This document shows, piece after piece, positions 1 to 10,599 of a stretch of DNA of 64,000 nt. The translations under genes and the position numbers were made by a program. Under the pieces are notes generated by a model. The model saw nothing but the letters and a program-made list of their open reading frames with translations, had not been told where the DNA came from and did not search any database. The stretch lies in NCBI GenBank assembly GCA_009761415.1, contig QUOL01000001.1, forward strand, positions 3,410,001-3,474,000. Direction: 5' to 3'. Positions within the stretch are counted from its first letter, which is position 1. Every line of letters starts with the position of its first letter. Source of the DNA: Sarcomyxa edulis. Its lineage: Eukaryota > Basidiomycota > Agaricomycetes > Agaricales > Mycenaceae.

Positions 1-2990
1 TTAGATGCTGGATTGGTTCCCAGGTGTCGAACTGAGGGCTATAGCCTTCCCACCTAACCAAGTACAAATATCCATTTCCGGACTTCTTCAGCTTACGCGC
101 TAAGATCTTCTCCACCGGGTACTCAGTCTTCGGGGGTTTCTTGAGTCGCACTTTCAGTTCTGGCAGTTTGACGCGTTTCCCAAATGCTTCGGGCGACGAC
201 TCGTAGGCCTTCAAGTGTTCGTAGTTGAAGACTGGAGAGCCCGGGTAAGCACTGCTCATCTTCAGGCGATAGACCTTCGGATTGATCTTCTGCAGTACCT
301 CAAAGGGTCCTATCCAGCGCTGTACCAGCTTGCCGCCTTCTCCCTTGGACTCAATCCATTCTAGGCTGTGTGGATTAACCAACACCAACGACCCTAGTTT
401 AAACTCCGGAATCGGGCGGCGTCCCTGGTTATGGGACAGGTTCTGCTTTTCCTGCGCTCTCGCAATAGCCAGTCGAGCGTCCTCCCGATGCATTTGTACC
501 TGATCTAAGAACTTGGAAGTCTTCCTATTGGTCGTCGAGTTGTATTCTCTAAGCTCCGGATGCTTGGAATTGCCGAAGAAATCCAAAGGGGATTTGGGTT
601 CGAATGAGTACAGCAAGAAAAACGGGGATGCCCCCGTGGATGAGTGTATTGAAGAGTTGTACGCGAACTCCAGTAAGTGCAGCCACTCCGCCCAAGAAGT
701 CTTGTCGTTGGCGGTGTATGCTCTCAACATGGTTTCCAGATAACGATTCACTATCTCGGTCTGCCCGTCGTGCTGAGGGTGATGGGACGACGAAAGTGCC
801 ATCTTTGTCTTGAGGAAGGACGACACGGCTTTCCAGAAGTCTGAAGTCCATCGAGGATCGCGGTCAGTCACTATACTTTCGGGCAGGCCGAATCGCGACA
901 CTACGTTCTTGGTAAAAAGGTGCGCGAAGTCTTCCGAGGATATTCCCGTCGTAGTCGGGATGAATTGAGCATGCTTCGTCAGTCGATCGACCACGACGTA
1001 CACAGCGTTGAAGCCCTGGGATAACGGCAAATTCACCACTAGGTCCATGGAAATGGATTCGTAGGGTCGAGACGGAATTGGGTTTGAAATGAGGAACCCG
1101 TATCTGGTGAAGTTGGAATTCTTGGTTTTCTGGCACACGTCACATGATTTGCAAAAAGCGAGTATGTCCACTTTCATTCTTTTCCAGTAGAATTTAGCGC
1201 TTAACTTTTGCCATAGTCGTTCAGGGCTGGCGTGAGCCGAAGTCATGGGGCTCTCGTGCGCCTCCGCTAATATCCAAGCTCTCTGAGACCGAGGAACGCA
1301 TAGCCGTGGATGGTAATCCGCGTCTCGGAAGTACAGCAGCCCTTCCTCGTCCCTGAAGAATCGCTGTCCCGGTTTCCACTCATCATGACCGTCGTCCAAT
1401 TGCTTCCAGACGAGTTTAAACGCTGGGTCCTCCAGGTATCCGCGCACAAATTCTTGACGTAAGTCCTCCTTCAAGGCAACGTGGAAATTCGGAGGAGGGT
1501 TGATCGCTCCCCAATATTCTGCGGAAGTCTCTAACGTATCCAATTGGTCCTCGTCAGTCTCCGTTAATTCTGGAGTTTGCTCTGCCTTGTCTTCGTCAGC
1601 GACTGAGGTAGACGCTTGTTGTTGGAGCGGGAGTTTTCAAGACAAGCCTCCAAGTCCCAAGCCACGAACGTGGCCCTCTTGGCCGGTGCCGACAGATACA
1701 TACGCTCAGCCTCCTCGGCCATGGTGGAATCGGGTCGGATAGGTTTCTCCTCATCGAATACTGGAGAATCGTGAGGAGGGGGAGCCCGAGAGAGACGAGA
1801 CAGCGGGTCGACGTTAGAGTGGGTCCGACCTGCCCTATGGACAATTTCCAACTTTTCGAAAGCGGAAAAGATGGCCCCCCAAGCCGCCAGACGGCGGTTT
1901 GCGTTCTCGTACGTCCGGGCCCACTGTAGCGCGGAGTGATCCGTCACCAGTATGATCTGCTCGCCTTCAATGAATGGCTGAAATTTCACCAAGCCCTCCT
2001 TCGCTGCCAAGGCTTCGCGTTCGGTAGTGGAATAGCGGGTTTCGGGGCCTCTGAATGTCCTGGACCAGTAACCGATGACGCGCTCCACGAACACGATGCT
2101 GTCGTCAAAGGAAGCACCCCATTCCGCGGCGTGCTTGTCATCCTCGATGGTCTTGGAAAGATGAGCAGTAAGCTTAGGGGGCGGTTCCCCGCGGTCGAAA
2201 GCCCTTTTCAACTTATCGTAAGCGCGAGTCCCTTTCAGATCGCGGACCGCAATCGGCTGTATCTGCTGCAGCGCGCATCCCAAGGCCCTATCCGAAGTGT
2301 CGGAATACAGCCTGTAGGGTCGTCCTGCGATGGGGTGGCCTAGAACCGGCGCTTGCAACAGGGACTGCTTTGCGCGCAGAAAAGCCTTCTCCTCATCTGC
2401 GCCCCATTGCCACCGACAGTCCTTCCGCAAAAGCTGGAATAGCGGCGTGCACGTATCGGCGTAGTATGGTATGAAAGTAGAGAAGTAGACTATCATGCCT
2501 AAGAAGGTTTGTAATTCCGACACCCTCGTCGGGCGAGTCAGATCCATGATCGCCTGAACCTTTTCCTGATGGGTCGAGAGTCCTAGTCTGACCCAGCAGT
2601 AGTATTGACGAGTAGAATAAGTGGCACTTTGTAGGGGACAGCGTGATCCCTGCCGCCTCGATAGAGCCCAACACCTTGTCGAGGTGCTCAATATGCTCCT
2701 CGTAGCTCTGAGAGTATATCACGATGTCGTCTATGTACACTAGACAAAAAAGCCAGAGATAGGGCGCCAGTATCGTCTGCATAACACGTTGAAAGATTGA
2801 CGGTCCGTTCCTGAGGCCAAACGGCATACGCTTGAACTGGAAAAGACCTCGATGCGTCCTAAATGCGGTCTTCTCGACGTCAGCAGGGTCCATTTCCAGC
2901 TGAGTGAAGCCAGTCAAAGCGTCCAGGGAGGACAACACTTGAGCACCCGAGAGAGATTGCAATATTTCCGATTGTCGAGGAATGGGGAAC
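1..2990 (-). pseudogene. Remainder of Gypsy pol: RT, RNase H, integrase, chromodomain (frame-broken)
   Basis: The pol sequence continues in three frames. RT with the YIDD active site is open about 2962-2600. The RT thumb and RNase H (YSDTS, an EREALA helix, VTDHSALQW) are open about 2590-1640. Integrase and chromodomain are open from about 1636 to the window edge. Integrase shows an HHCC finger (about 1130-1250) and a DDE triad (SMDLVVN near 1040, VTDRDP near 865, GQTEIVNR near 750). The chromodomain (about 1-110) has the LVRWEGY and TWEP signatures and is still open at base 1. Frame changes lie near 2985, 2595 and 1610-1640. All catalytic residues survive, so decay is by small indels. Confidence 0.88.
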
Positions 2991-5900
2991 TCATCCGGTA
3001 ACGGCGTTTAGCTTCCGGTAGTCGACACAGAATCGCGCTTTCCCATTGCGATAAGCTATTACTACTGGAGCGCTCCAAGGGCTAATCGAGGCTTCGATAA
3101 CGTCTTGCTCAAACCATTTGTCCAACTGTTCCTCGATGACCAGCTTTTTCGCCGGAGAGGTTCCGTACATGGGCACGGCTATCGGTTGCTGCCCATCCCT
3201 CGTCCGTATATGCACTCGAGCCGGATGATGTCCCAGCCGTCCGTCAAAACCAAATGCACGCGACCTTCGGCGTAGCATTGCCCAAGCCTTTTCCTTGAGG
3301 GAATCCGGGAGAGTACCGACGTCCAGCAGGGTCTCCATGCGAGACAAAGGGTACTCAGTGGTCTCGGGCATTTCAGCAGTCTTCGGACCGTAGTTGTCGT
3401 CGGCGTCATCCGTGAGTTCGGTGGAGCCAGGATCCCTAGGCTGCCGCCCTTCGTCCTTCCTTCGGTCCATTGGGTTCTGGTTTGCGGCAAGTCCGTTTGT
3501 CTTTGAGCCTTCAGCCTCGAGAGTCGCCTGTACCGCAGCAGTGGTGAGAGCCGCCATCTTGTGCAAAGCCTCCAGATGGAAAAGGTTTTTGGGGCGATCG
3601 AGGTATTGATCAGGATCAACCAACTGTCCTAGAGCCTCGCCCTTCCGGATGTAACGAGGTCGAGACGTAGGGTTAGCCACAGGTAGCACAGGACGTTTCG
3701 AAGAAATCAAGACGTTGGGTACGACGAAATGACTGTCGTCCGCGTTTGCCAGCATCGTACGTTCCACCAACCAATCTCGATCTTCTGAAAAGTTCCTAGT
3801 GACTTCCACGTTTTTACACTCGTGGGGCTGCAGCAAGTAATCCTGTTTTGCCCTAACCGTGCGTGACTCCTCGCCCATAGCTTGTTTCCGCCGGTGCCGC
3901 CGAGCTCTTTCGCGCCTATGGTTCTTGGATCGCGCGTAACGTTCAACCAACCGAGCGCTTTTTCGAAGGCGACCGAAGTCGTCCGTCCTATTCACCGACC
4001 TGGCTCGTACTGAGTAAGGAGTGCCACCGAACTGTATTGTTGTGCCCAGTTCTAGGTTTCGGACTACGCCCACTTCATAGCTCTGTTGATAGTCTTCTCC
4101 CAGCAGAATTGGTACTGACATGTTCGGAACTACGTAGGCCTCAGCTTCCGTTTCGAGTAGGTCTCCATCCTCGGACACCGCCAGTATCGGTATCTTCACG
4201 TAACCCTTGAGTGAGGAATGCTTGTCGGTCAGTTGCCACAGTTTCATTTTCAAGCCTTGCTGAATCTTAGGAGGGGAGAGGAGCGAGTTGTAGAAATCTT
4301 CCGAAATCAGAGTAATATCCGCACAAGAGTCCAGCCTCAAGTCAATTTGCTCGTTCTCCATGCTTCCTACCCAGCCTTTGACTGCTAAAACGGATATGCC
4401 GACCGCCGACATGCCTTCCGGGGTGGACCGTTTAACGGACAGCTTGATGTGCGAAGTCGGGTTTGGTGGAGGGGGTAGACTCTCTTCCTCCTTCCCGGAT
4501 TCGAGAGCCGCATCCGAGAGAAAAGCGTGGCTGTCCCCATTCGCTCGTTCTCTCCTACGCTTCCAGTCTTTGCGTTTGGCCACGTCCGGAATAGCCCCGT
4601 CATGGGTCCAGTATTCTTCGTGGATTTCGTCTTCGGTCAATTGCTCTCTCTCCGTCTCGTCGTAATCGTCCCCTGTCGCGTCCTCCAAAAGGTTGTGCTG
4701 GGCTGTTTGAACGTGCCTCAAGAATTCAACATGCTCATCCTCGACTTCTTCTAGCCAAACGCGGCGAGCTTCTCTTGTTCCTTCTAGTACTCGTTCAGCC
4801 CCTTCGGTCTTATACTCCTCGTCTGACTGGACGGTTAAGTCGTCCTCTTGTGTCAAGCGAGGGGAGGCCGCTTCAAAACCCGATGGATTCTTGGAGAGCT
4901 GCGAGTCCAGGGCGGAGTAGTCGACCGTCTCATCCGCTAACCTTTGGTTGAGGTAAACGCTATAAGCACCCTCATATTCCAGTTCCCCATCCGGAGTGGC
5001 GGACACGTTCTGAGCGCTGCGGCGTTGCTTTTCCATGTATACTCCGTAATCTGGACACTCCCGATCCCAGTGGTTACCGCTCCCGCAGACTTTGCACGGG
5101 GAGGGTGGAAGCTTTCCCATTTTGGTCGTGACGTGGTCGTTCTTCGGATATGGATATCCACCTTTAGGGGGAGGTCGAGGCTTCCGCTTAGAGATCTGAT
5201 ACGCTTGGCGCATGACTTCTTGAGCGTCGAGAGCAGATCCTGCTTGACCAGGACCGTCCGACGCCTCCTCTGGAGCTTGTTCGAAGGCCGAGTTAGAGGT
5301 AAAGTTAGCTCGTCGACCGTAAGACTTGCCCCGCCATCCACCGTCCGGCTGAATGCCAATGCGACGCAAGGATGCTGCCAAATTGTCGGTAGTCACCACG
5401 TTTGTGTTATCGCCTCGGGACGCATGAACCAATGCCTTAGCGTTCTCGGTTACTCGCGAATATAGGGTAGCCGAATCCTGTATATTGTCTAAGTGTACGA
5501 TCGCGCTCCACGCAATAGGAGCCTTTTGCATGACCACGAAGACCTCCAAAGGGCCTCCGTGGTCGGCGTTGGCTAACATTCTTGTGTACATGATTCGCCT
5601 AGCAATAAATCCTTGGGGAGTTTCTTGTTCGTGTCCTGCTTGTCGGAAACGTTGCTGATTGAATTCTAAGTTCATCCTCAATTGCCAGGTCCTTCCCAGG
5701 TAGCCATCTTTTATACCCTGCAGGTAGTCAATATAGTGACCTCTCATTTGTACCTTGCGGGCTTCGTTGAGACTGCTCCACCACGTCTTGATTTCCGACT
5801 TGTCCTCGAGTTTCTTCCACAGCCAAAATCCCAACGCTTCCGGCACCCAACCTCCTATGGACGCGAGTTCCTGTATTTCCCAGAAGTAGGTTATGGCGGT

Positions 5901-7295
5901 GTCGTGATTCCCGTCCCAGGAGGGCAGCTCGTCGAGCTTGAGTTCGGGCTTAATAGTCGGCACCACCGTTCCGTAGGGAGCTGGGGGACCATTAGCCGGT
6001 TGATTTCCTGGATAACCGCCGCCTCCCGGTGGTCCTGGAGGGCCTGGTGGCCCAGGCGGTCCTGGCGGTCCTGGTGGTCCTGGCGGTCCTGGTGGTCCTG
6101 GAGGACCGTTGTGGCCTCGCGGTCCATTAGGACCCCTTCCCATAGGTTGTGGAACGCGAGGCAAATTGTTATTAGGAGGCACTGGTGGATTAGCTGGAGG
6201 ATCGTTTGGCGGTCTTCCTCCTCCAGGATCTACCGGAGGGTCGCGGTTGTTATCGTCCCTGTCGCCATCACCGTCCTCGTCATCGTCGTCGTCGTCATCG
6301 TCGTCGTCGTCATCTGGGTCTCCGTATCCGGGTCCTGAGGCACGACTCTCCTGACCCCGGGTCGGTCCACCGCCTTCTTGGGGGTCTTGACCATACCGCG
6401 TCGACGATCCAGCACCCACAGGCATGGGAGTCGCTAGTCCGTACAGTACGTCCTTCACTGAGTTCGAGTTGCCTAAATTAAACGCTGGGGCGCTAATTCG
6501 TCGCGCTCCAGGGAAATTTCTGAAGAAGTCGGTATTGGAAGTTCCCTTGAAGGGAGTGTTTTCCGCCGGATTCCACCGAGGGCGTCCTGGAGGAGAAACG
6601 GGGAGAGGTACTCTAGACGCCGGGACGTCGTCAGACTCAGTAGTAGGGGTGTTCCCACCCGTTTTACCCCGCGGGGCTTCACTAAACGATACTCTTTGAC
6701 TCCTTCTGTCCTCCCTTCGAGTGACGTTTGTATCCATAGGCGGTAATTGAAAACCTTTCCCCGCTCTGTAACTACTACGCCTCGACTGCTCCCTTTCTCG
6801 TCTGTTCCCGTCAGAATCGTAGAAGATTGTTGCGGGCCTCTCTTCAACTGGTCTTGGTGGGAAGGCTTCCTCTAATAAGCTAGGTGGAGCAATGACGTCC
6901 GGCAAATCCTCCGGGGTTCCCAATTGTCTCATAATCGCCGCCGGATATTGCTGTCGATGATGCGGTATGTGGCTGAGATAGTGATAAATTTTCTCCGACG
7001 CTGTTTGAGTCTCAGCCAAAGGTTCGTACAACCCCAGAGCGGTGGAAGCGGGAGATGATAGGAGTTCGCCTTTCTTGTACTCCGCTTCGTACTTATCGAA
7101 AAATCTTGCGCCCCATTCCAATCGACGCCGGATTGTTGTCCACGCGGCGTGCATCTCAGCCAAAGAATCCGCGTTCTTCAGGATCGGAAGCAAGGCACTT
7201 TGAGGATCGAGCACAAAGTAAGAGGAGCGTCCAGGTACCAGTTCGGAGGCTCGTTGAATCAGCGATTGAAATTCGGACACCGTAAGGTCCAGCAT
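2991..7295 (-). CDS. Gag-protease and start of reverse transcriptase (1434 codons)
   Basis: A long Gag precedes a retropepsin-like protease. In order: a disordered N-terminal half; an acidic run of about ten Asp near residue 330; a collagen-like stretch of Gly-Pro-Pro triplets near residues 400-427 (plus strand about 6018-6105); the Gag core; and a CCHC zinc knuckle (C-x2-C-x4-H-x4-C, about 5050-5098). The aspartic protease motif is D-S-C-A-D around 4310-4345, with Cys where most relatives have Gly. RT fingers begin near 3130, with the CVDYRKLN motif just before the frame stops at 2991. A collagen-like tract is unusual for Gag. The RT ought to continue; the stop reflects a small indel. Confidence 0.88.
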   Translation of the reverse strand: MLDLTVSEFQSLIQRASELVPGRSSYFVLDPQSALLPILKNADSLAEMHAAWTTIRRRLEWGARFFDKYEAEYKKGELLSSPASTALGLYEPLAETQTASEKIYHYLSHIPHHRQQYPAAIMRQLGTPEDLPDVIAPPSLLEEAFPPRPVEERPATIFYDSDGNRREREQSRRSSYRAGKGFQLPPMDTNVTRREDRRSQRVSFSEAPRGKTGGNTPTTESDDVPASRVPLPVSPPGRPRWNPAENTPFKGTSNTDFFRNFPGARRISAPAFNLGNSNSVKDVLYGLATPMPVGAGSSTRYGQDPQEGGGPTRGQESRASGPGYGDPDDDDDDDDDDDDEDGDGDRDDNNRDPPVDPGGGRPPNDPPANPPVPPNNNLPRVPQPMGRGPNGPRGHNGPPGPPGPPGPPGPPGPPGPPGPPGPPGGGGYPGNQPANGPPAPYGTVVPTIKPELKLDELPSWDGNHDTAITYFWEIQELASIGGWVPEALGFWLWKKLEDKSEIKTWWSSLNEARKVQMRGHYIDYLQGIKDGYLGRTWQLRMNLEFNQQRFRQAGHEQETPQGFIARRIMYTRMLANADHGGPLEVFVVMQKAPIAWSAIVHLDNIQDSATLYSRVTENAKALVHASRGDNTNVVTTDNLAASLRRIGIQPDGGWRGKSYGRRANFTSNSAFEQAPEEASDGPGQAGSALDAQEVMRQAYQISKRKPRPPPKGGYPYPKNDHVTTKMGKLPPSPCKVCGSGNHWDRECPDYGVYMEKQRRSAQNVSATPDGELEYEGAYSVYLNQRLADETVDYSALDSQLSKNPSGFEAASPRLTQEDDLTVQSDEEYKTEGAERVLEGTREARRVWLEEVEDEHVEFLRHVQTAQHNLLEDATGDDYDETEREQLTEDEIHEEYWTHDGAIPDVAKRKDWKRRRERANGDSHAFLSDAALESGKEEESLPPPPNPTSHIKLSVKRSTPEGMSAVGISVLAVKGWVGSMENEQIDLRLDSCADITLISEDFYNSLLSPPKIQQGLKMKLWQLTDKHSSLKGYVKIPILAVSEDGDLLETEAEAYVVPNMSVPILLGEDYQQSYEVGVVRNLELGTTIQFGGTPYSVRARSVNRTDDFGRLRKSARLVERYARSKNHRRERARRHRRKQAMGEESRTVRAKQDYLLQPHECKNVEVTRNFSEDRDWLVERTMLANADDSHFVVPNVLISSKRPVLPVANPTSRPRYIRKGEALGQLVDPDQYLDRPKNLFHLEALHKMAALTTAAVQATLEAEGSKTNGLAANQNPMDRRKDEGRQPRDPGSTELTDDADDNYGPKTAEMPETTEYPLSRMETLLDVGTLPDSLKEKAWAMLRRRSRAFGFDGRLGHHPARVHIRTRDGQQPIAVPMYGTSPAKKLVIEEQLDKWFEQDVIEASISPWSAPVVIAYRNGKARFCVDYRKLNAVTG

Positions 7296-7322
7296 AAAAC
7301 AGAAATTGGATTCAAGAGTAAA

Positions 7323-7868
7323 TCACGGAGTTGGATCTAGTTGGCTACGTCCTCTATCTATGATGTCTCTGGGCTTCAAATTAGTCCGAGCCATAAGCAG
7401 AGATACTCTAGCCGAGACAGAGGTCATGTGGTCACTTTCTTGTTCAAATTCCAGTCGGAGAGCCGCCATAGGAGTTTGGGCGTAGCTCTGGTCATGGACG
7501 GGGTTTGTTTTTCCTCGTGAGTCCAGCTCGCTCGGTAATGTCACGGTCGTCGACATATCTTTGATAGGTTCCGGGCCAGAATTGGATTTGTATGGTAATC
7601 GAAGATGCCCTGCCGCTTGTATCGTGCTCGCTTTGATTTGCGGGGTTTCGCCAGTTGGCGAGAGCAGTAATTTAGGCCGGGAGCGCGGGACTAACGAGGT
7701 TTTCGAGCGGAAGTGACGGTTCTGGAGGATGGCTCTTCTTAGCTCGCGTTGATGTAGATCGGAAGAGATCTCGTCCTGCACGGTACGATGTCCCGTTGAA
7801 GGAGGAGTGTTGGTATCAATGGAAGGACTTCGATTCGTCCTGATGGGAATCCTCGAGTCGTTTCCCAC
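7323..7868 (-). CDS. Leader ORF of the Gypsy element (181 aa, unknown)
   Basis: A 181-residue, Arg/Ser/Thr-rich ORF between the primer-binding site and gag; no domain is recognised. It is in the same reading frame as the gag-pro ORF that starts at 7295. Only one TGA (7323-7325) and nine sense codons lie between its last codon and that ATG. It is either an N-terminal extension of Gag cut by a nonsense mutation, or a separate or read-through leader protein. Uninterrupted relatives would decide. Confidence 0.5.
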   Translation of the reverse strand: MGNDSRIPIRTNRSPSIDTNTPPSTGHRTVQDEISSDLHQRELRRAILQNRHFRSKTSLVPRSRPKLLLSPTGETPQIKASTIQAAGHLRLPYKSNSGPEPIKDMSTTVTLPSELDSRGKTNPVHDQSYAQTPMAALRLEFEQESDHMTSVSARVSLLMARTNLKPRDIIDRGRSQLDPTP

Positions 7869-8014
7869 TGAAACGGGTCGAGGGAGTTTGATCGTGGGAT
7901 CGGAAGAGTCGTCCGACGATTTGAGGTTTATAAGGTTGTCCTGGGAAATCGAATGAGTCCTAGTAGGTATAAACGAGTTCTTTCGTTTATGGGAGTCGGC
8001 CAGTGTATACGACG

Positions 8015-8031
8015 TCCGGATTTGTCCACCA
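8015..8031 (-). other. Primer-binding site of the Gypsy element
   Basis: On the plus strand the 17 bases end in CCA and read like a tRNA 3' end: a T-stem half CCGGA, a seven-base acceptor half TTTGTCC, a discriminator A and CCA. The element strand therefore offers TGG plus 14 bases for priming, separated from the LTR by one base. I cannot name the tRNA from memory. Confidence 0.7.
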
Positions 8032-8032
8032 A

Positions 8033-8559
8033 TGTAACGATCCGTGGGTCGGCGTCGTTCCGAGACCAGTAAACGTCGAGGGACTGGCTGGCGAACTCCA
8101 CGAAGGAGTTGGTGTACCTACTAGGTTAGAAGCGCTCCTTCAGACGGGAGAGCAACCCACGAGTCGGTTCTCCGGAAACGTGACGTGGCTGCTCTCGCTA
8201 CCCAGCCGGTTATCCGAGGAAGGGGTCTGAAGTGCACTAACGAATATGATTATGTTTCTGGGTTTCGACTCACCGTTCACTTAGGGAGTGAGTCAAAGAT
8301 ACTAAGAGCTCGCGATTCCTAGTCCACGTCGAGGAATCGAGAGTATTGTGGTAGTAAAAAGAAGATGATCATTTCGTGTAACTATGGAGTCATATAAGGC
8401 CTTGAGCGTGACGCGTGACGTGACCCGGAACAACGGATACCGCACCGCGCCACGTGCCGGAAAGTAAAAGAAAAGTAAAGACAAGACATGAATGCGTGTA
8501 TGAGTGATGAAGATAAAATGAAGAAGGAATAGGAAGTGAATGTCCACAGATACGTTACA
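8033..8559 (-). repeat. 5' LTR of the Gypsy element (527 bp)
   Basis: The interval begins TGTAACG and ends CGTTACA, a perfect 7-bp terminal inverted repeat of TG...CA type. Its inner edge is one base from a sequence that looks like a tRNA 3' end. The bases just outside it (8560-8564, CTGAG) are the candidate target-site duplication, but the partner copy is beyond the left edge, so this cannot be confirmed here. Confidence 0.85.
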
Positions 8560-8653
8560 CTGAGACGTGACCGAAGGCGGGTTAGTGTTTCGTGAGTGGA
8601 TGAAGAGGCCGCTTTCGGGGGGAAACCGTCAAGTCGCGGATACTTGGTGTCTT

Positions 8654-9490
8654 TCAGTGTCCGGGCATTCGAAAGGCAAGTTGTTTGTGATAATGTCGCC
8701 AATATCTCTGTAGTTGGCTATGTCTGGGGAGTTGCACAAGAGTAGGTTGTTGTATAGTTGTCAATTCCTTGGCTGGGGATGCTGGCATCCTGACAGCGCG
8801 AGAAGGGATGAGACCTGGGTCCCATTCGTTCTGCGTGGAAGATAGGATCTCGCCTAGGCGTATTTGACCCCAAAAGGCTGAAGTCGCTGCGAACTCAACG
8901 CAAGCGTCGAGAGGGTCGTTGGGGTTAAGATCTGCATGTAGGAATAAAAGCATCTCGACCGTGATGGGCGGGCGAGGAGGTTTCTTGGATGACTCGGGGT
9001 GCATATTCTCGACTCCTCGTAATACGTAGTTGAGGCGCAGACCGCCGTGATACTGGACGTCGTTCAGAATATGCCAAGCGTGTATTGCTGAAATTTTGCC
9101 TCGAGCTGTCGTTCCTGCTGAAATGCCTGCTTTTGAGGCGGCAAAGGCGCACAGGAGGAACTCGCTCGCTGGAAGACGAAAGTGTTTGTCGATATGTTCT
9201 TCTTTGCAATCATACTTTTCTAAGGTTGACGCTGCCCAGGCGTGTTGCAAGACGTTCGTAATCCGAGCTTTGGAAATGCGAGATAGGGCGAGCGGCGAAC
9301 CATGTCGCGAGGGTCTCTTTGATATGCGGTGATGCAAGGTATCTGGGTGCCTGTGTGGATGATGACGACGCGAGGCTTTGGAAGGATATGAATGTGAGGG
9401 TACTATAGGAGACAGACGCGAGGCTGCTAAAATGTCTGAGAAATTGTTGTGGGTGAGGAAAATTGGAGGTGTCGCAAACGGTTGGTCCAT
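8654..9490 (-). pseudogene. DIRS tyrosine recombinase, N-terminal part
   Basis: A 278-residue frame covers the N-terminal SAM-like core-binding region and the start of the catalytic domain of a phage-integrase-like recombinase. An IRLGEIL motif in the last third supplies the first catalytic Arg. The later HxxR box and the nucleophilic Tyr are absent: the frame stops at 8654 and Gypsy sequence begins 94 bp further on. The rest may lie beyond the Gypsy element, left of the window. Recombinases of this type integrate DIRS DNA as circles. Confidence 0.7.
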
Positions 9491-9793
9491 TGTGGAAGAA
9501 CGAGAGAGGAAGACTGGACTTAGCCGAGGATTATGGAATTCAAATGCACGAGTGAAAAATATTTAACCAATTATGCTAAGACAGGGCGCTATGTAGAAGG
9601 AGAGGTAGCACTACGGTAATAGGTGAAGGTGGGAGCTAAGGTATGCCACGAGCTGAAATCGGAGGACGAACGTACGGAGACAGATGGGATGGGATTGAGG
9701 GGGGAAAAGGAAATATGTTACATTTGAGCCTAGTCTCCCAAAGTCAGACTCAAATATCGCGATGATGAGTCGATCACTAAAATTAGAGTCTGA

Positions 9794-9862
9794 TTCAATT
9801 GGCACCCCCGATATGGGAGTGCAATAAGCGTGACCTTCTCGTGACGTCCAAATTGGGATTTC
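9794..9862 (+). repeat. Left inverted repeat of the nested element
   Basis: This 69-bp arm pairs with 10513-10581 in reverse orientation; I count four mismatches, at the AATAAGC segment and in the last 12 bases. Its core contains GGCACCCCCGATATGGGAG. Confidence 0.85.
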
Positions 9863-10512
9863 GAGCTCAACACCTTGTCCTCGTCCTCGTCTTGCATGAA
9901 CCCGTCCTCAACCATGGGGAAAAAAATTTGCTAGAGCTCTGAATCTGGTCACATACTATGCCAAAAAGATTCTGAAAGAGTCCTCTCCCCTGTACGAACC
10001 TCAGAGTCACGACTAGCAGATATAGAGGGAGTTTGCAAATTCCTTGATGGCATCGCGTTTGTGGCAATTTGCCGACAGGAAGCGGTGAAATAGCTATCAT
10101 TCTAGTGGTACTAGTTATCATTCAAGCGAGGCTCAATGAATGAGAGGAGACAGGTGTTGCCAAGAACGAGGAACTTGATGAAGGTCCACTGTCAGATCCT
10201 GCTGGTGCATGTCTGGGGGTCTGAACAGATGACGAATTGATGAAAGTTGATCCTGGTGTTGAATCGAAGGAGATAAAGGGACTATAGGGAGGAGGGATAG
10301 CCCGAGGTTCACTGAATGGTGTCGAAGGGGGTTGCAATCCTTGAGCTTCCATGTCATCGAGTCATCGAGTTCAAGTCCATAATTGGAGATTTGAAATTGA
10401 GGAACATTATTAGTGTACGAGGGAGGGTCCATGATGGTGTCTACGAGTAATAAATATGATCCATGAGGCTCGAGGAGAGAATTGACGCGACGCGGTTCAG
10501 ACTTTTTTGGCG

Positions 10513-10581
10513 GAGATCCCGATTTGGACGTCACGAGAAGGTCACACTTTTTGCACTCCCATATCGGGGGTGCCAATTGAA
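10513..10581 (-). repeat. Right inverted repeat of the nested element
   Basis: Reverse-complement partner of 9794-9862. The flanking direct repeat ATTTGAGCC begins 9 bp beyond it. Confidence 0.85.
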
Positions 10582-10599
10582 CAAGACTAATTTGAGCCC

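Larger units (their letters stand above)
1..8559 (-). mobile_element. Ty3/Gypsy chromovirus LTR retrotransposon, left end outside window
   Basis: Read on the minus strand, the order is LTR, primer-binding site, a 181-codon leader ORF, Gag with a zinc knuckle, protease, reverse transcriptase, RNase H, integrase and a C-terminal chromodomain. Protease-RT-RNaseH-IN order plus the chromodomain places it in the chromovirus branch of Ty3/Gypsy. Only the upstream (5') LTR is in view; the pol frame is still open at base 1, so the polypurine tract and the other LTR lie outside. The coding region has one in-frame stop and three frame changes, so this copy is probably not autonomous. It lies against a DIRS element in the same orientation. 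Confidence 0.93.
9731..10589 (-). mobile_element. Non-autonomous inverted-repeat element inserted in the DIRS element
   Basis: Two 69-bp inverted repeats (9794-9862 and 10513-10581) match at about 65 positions. The 9-bp direct repeat ATTTGAGCC at 9722-9730 and 10590-10598 flanks the insert, whose extreme ends read TAGTCT and AGACTA. The left arm has about 45 extra bases before the inverted repeat. A 9-bp duplication with long inverted repeats would suit a Mutator-like element, but I recognise no superfamily signature. It splits the DIRS sequence just after the RNase H tail. Inside are frame-shifted Pro/Ser-rich ORFs (10122-10576), perhaps the N-terminal remnant of a transposon protein. Confidence 0.65.

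Noticed and set aside
5682..6481. Open frames on the plus strand rich in Arg/Trp or Ser
   Set aside because: They are antisense shadows of the GPP and Asp repeat tracts of the Gypsy gag.
8654..9490. Free-standing tyrosine recombinase (Crypton-like) element
   Set aside because: It lies downstream of DIRS RT-RNase H in the same orientation, so it is the third gene of the DIRS element.
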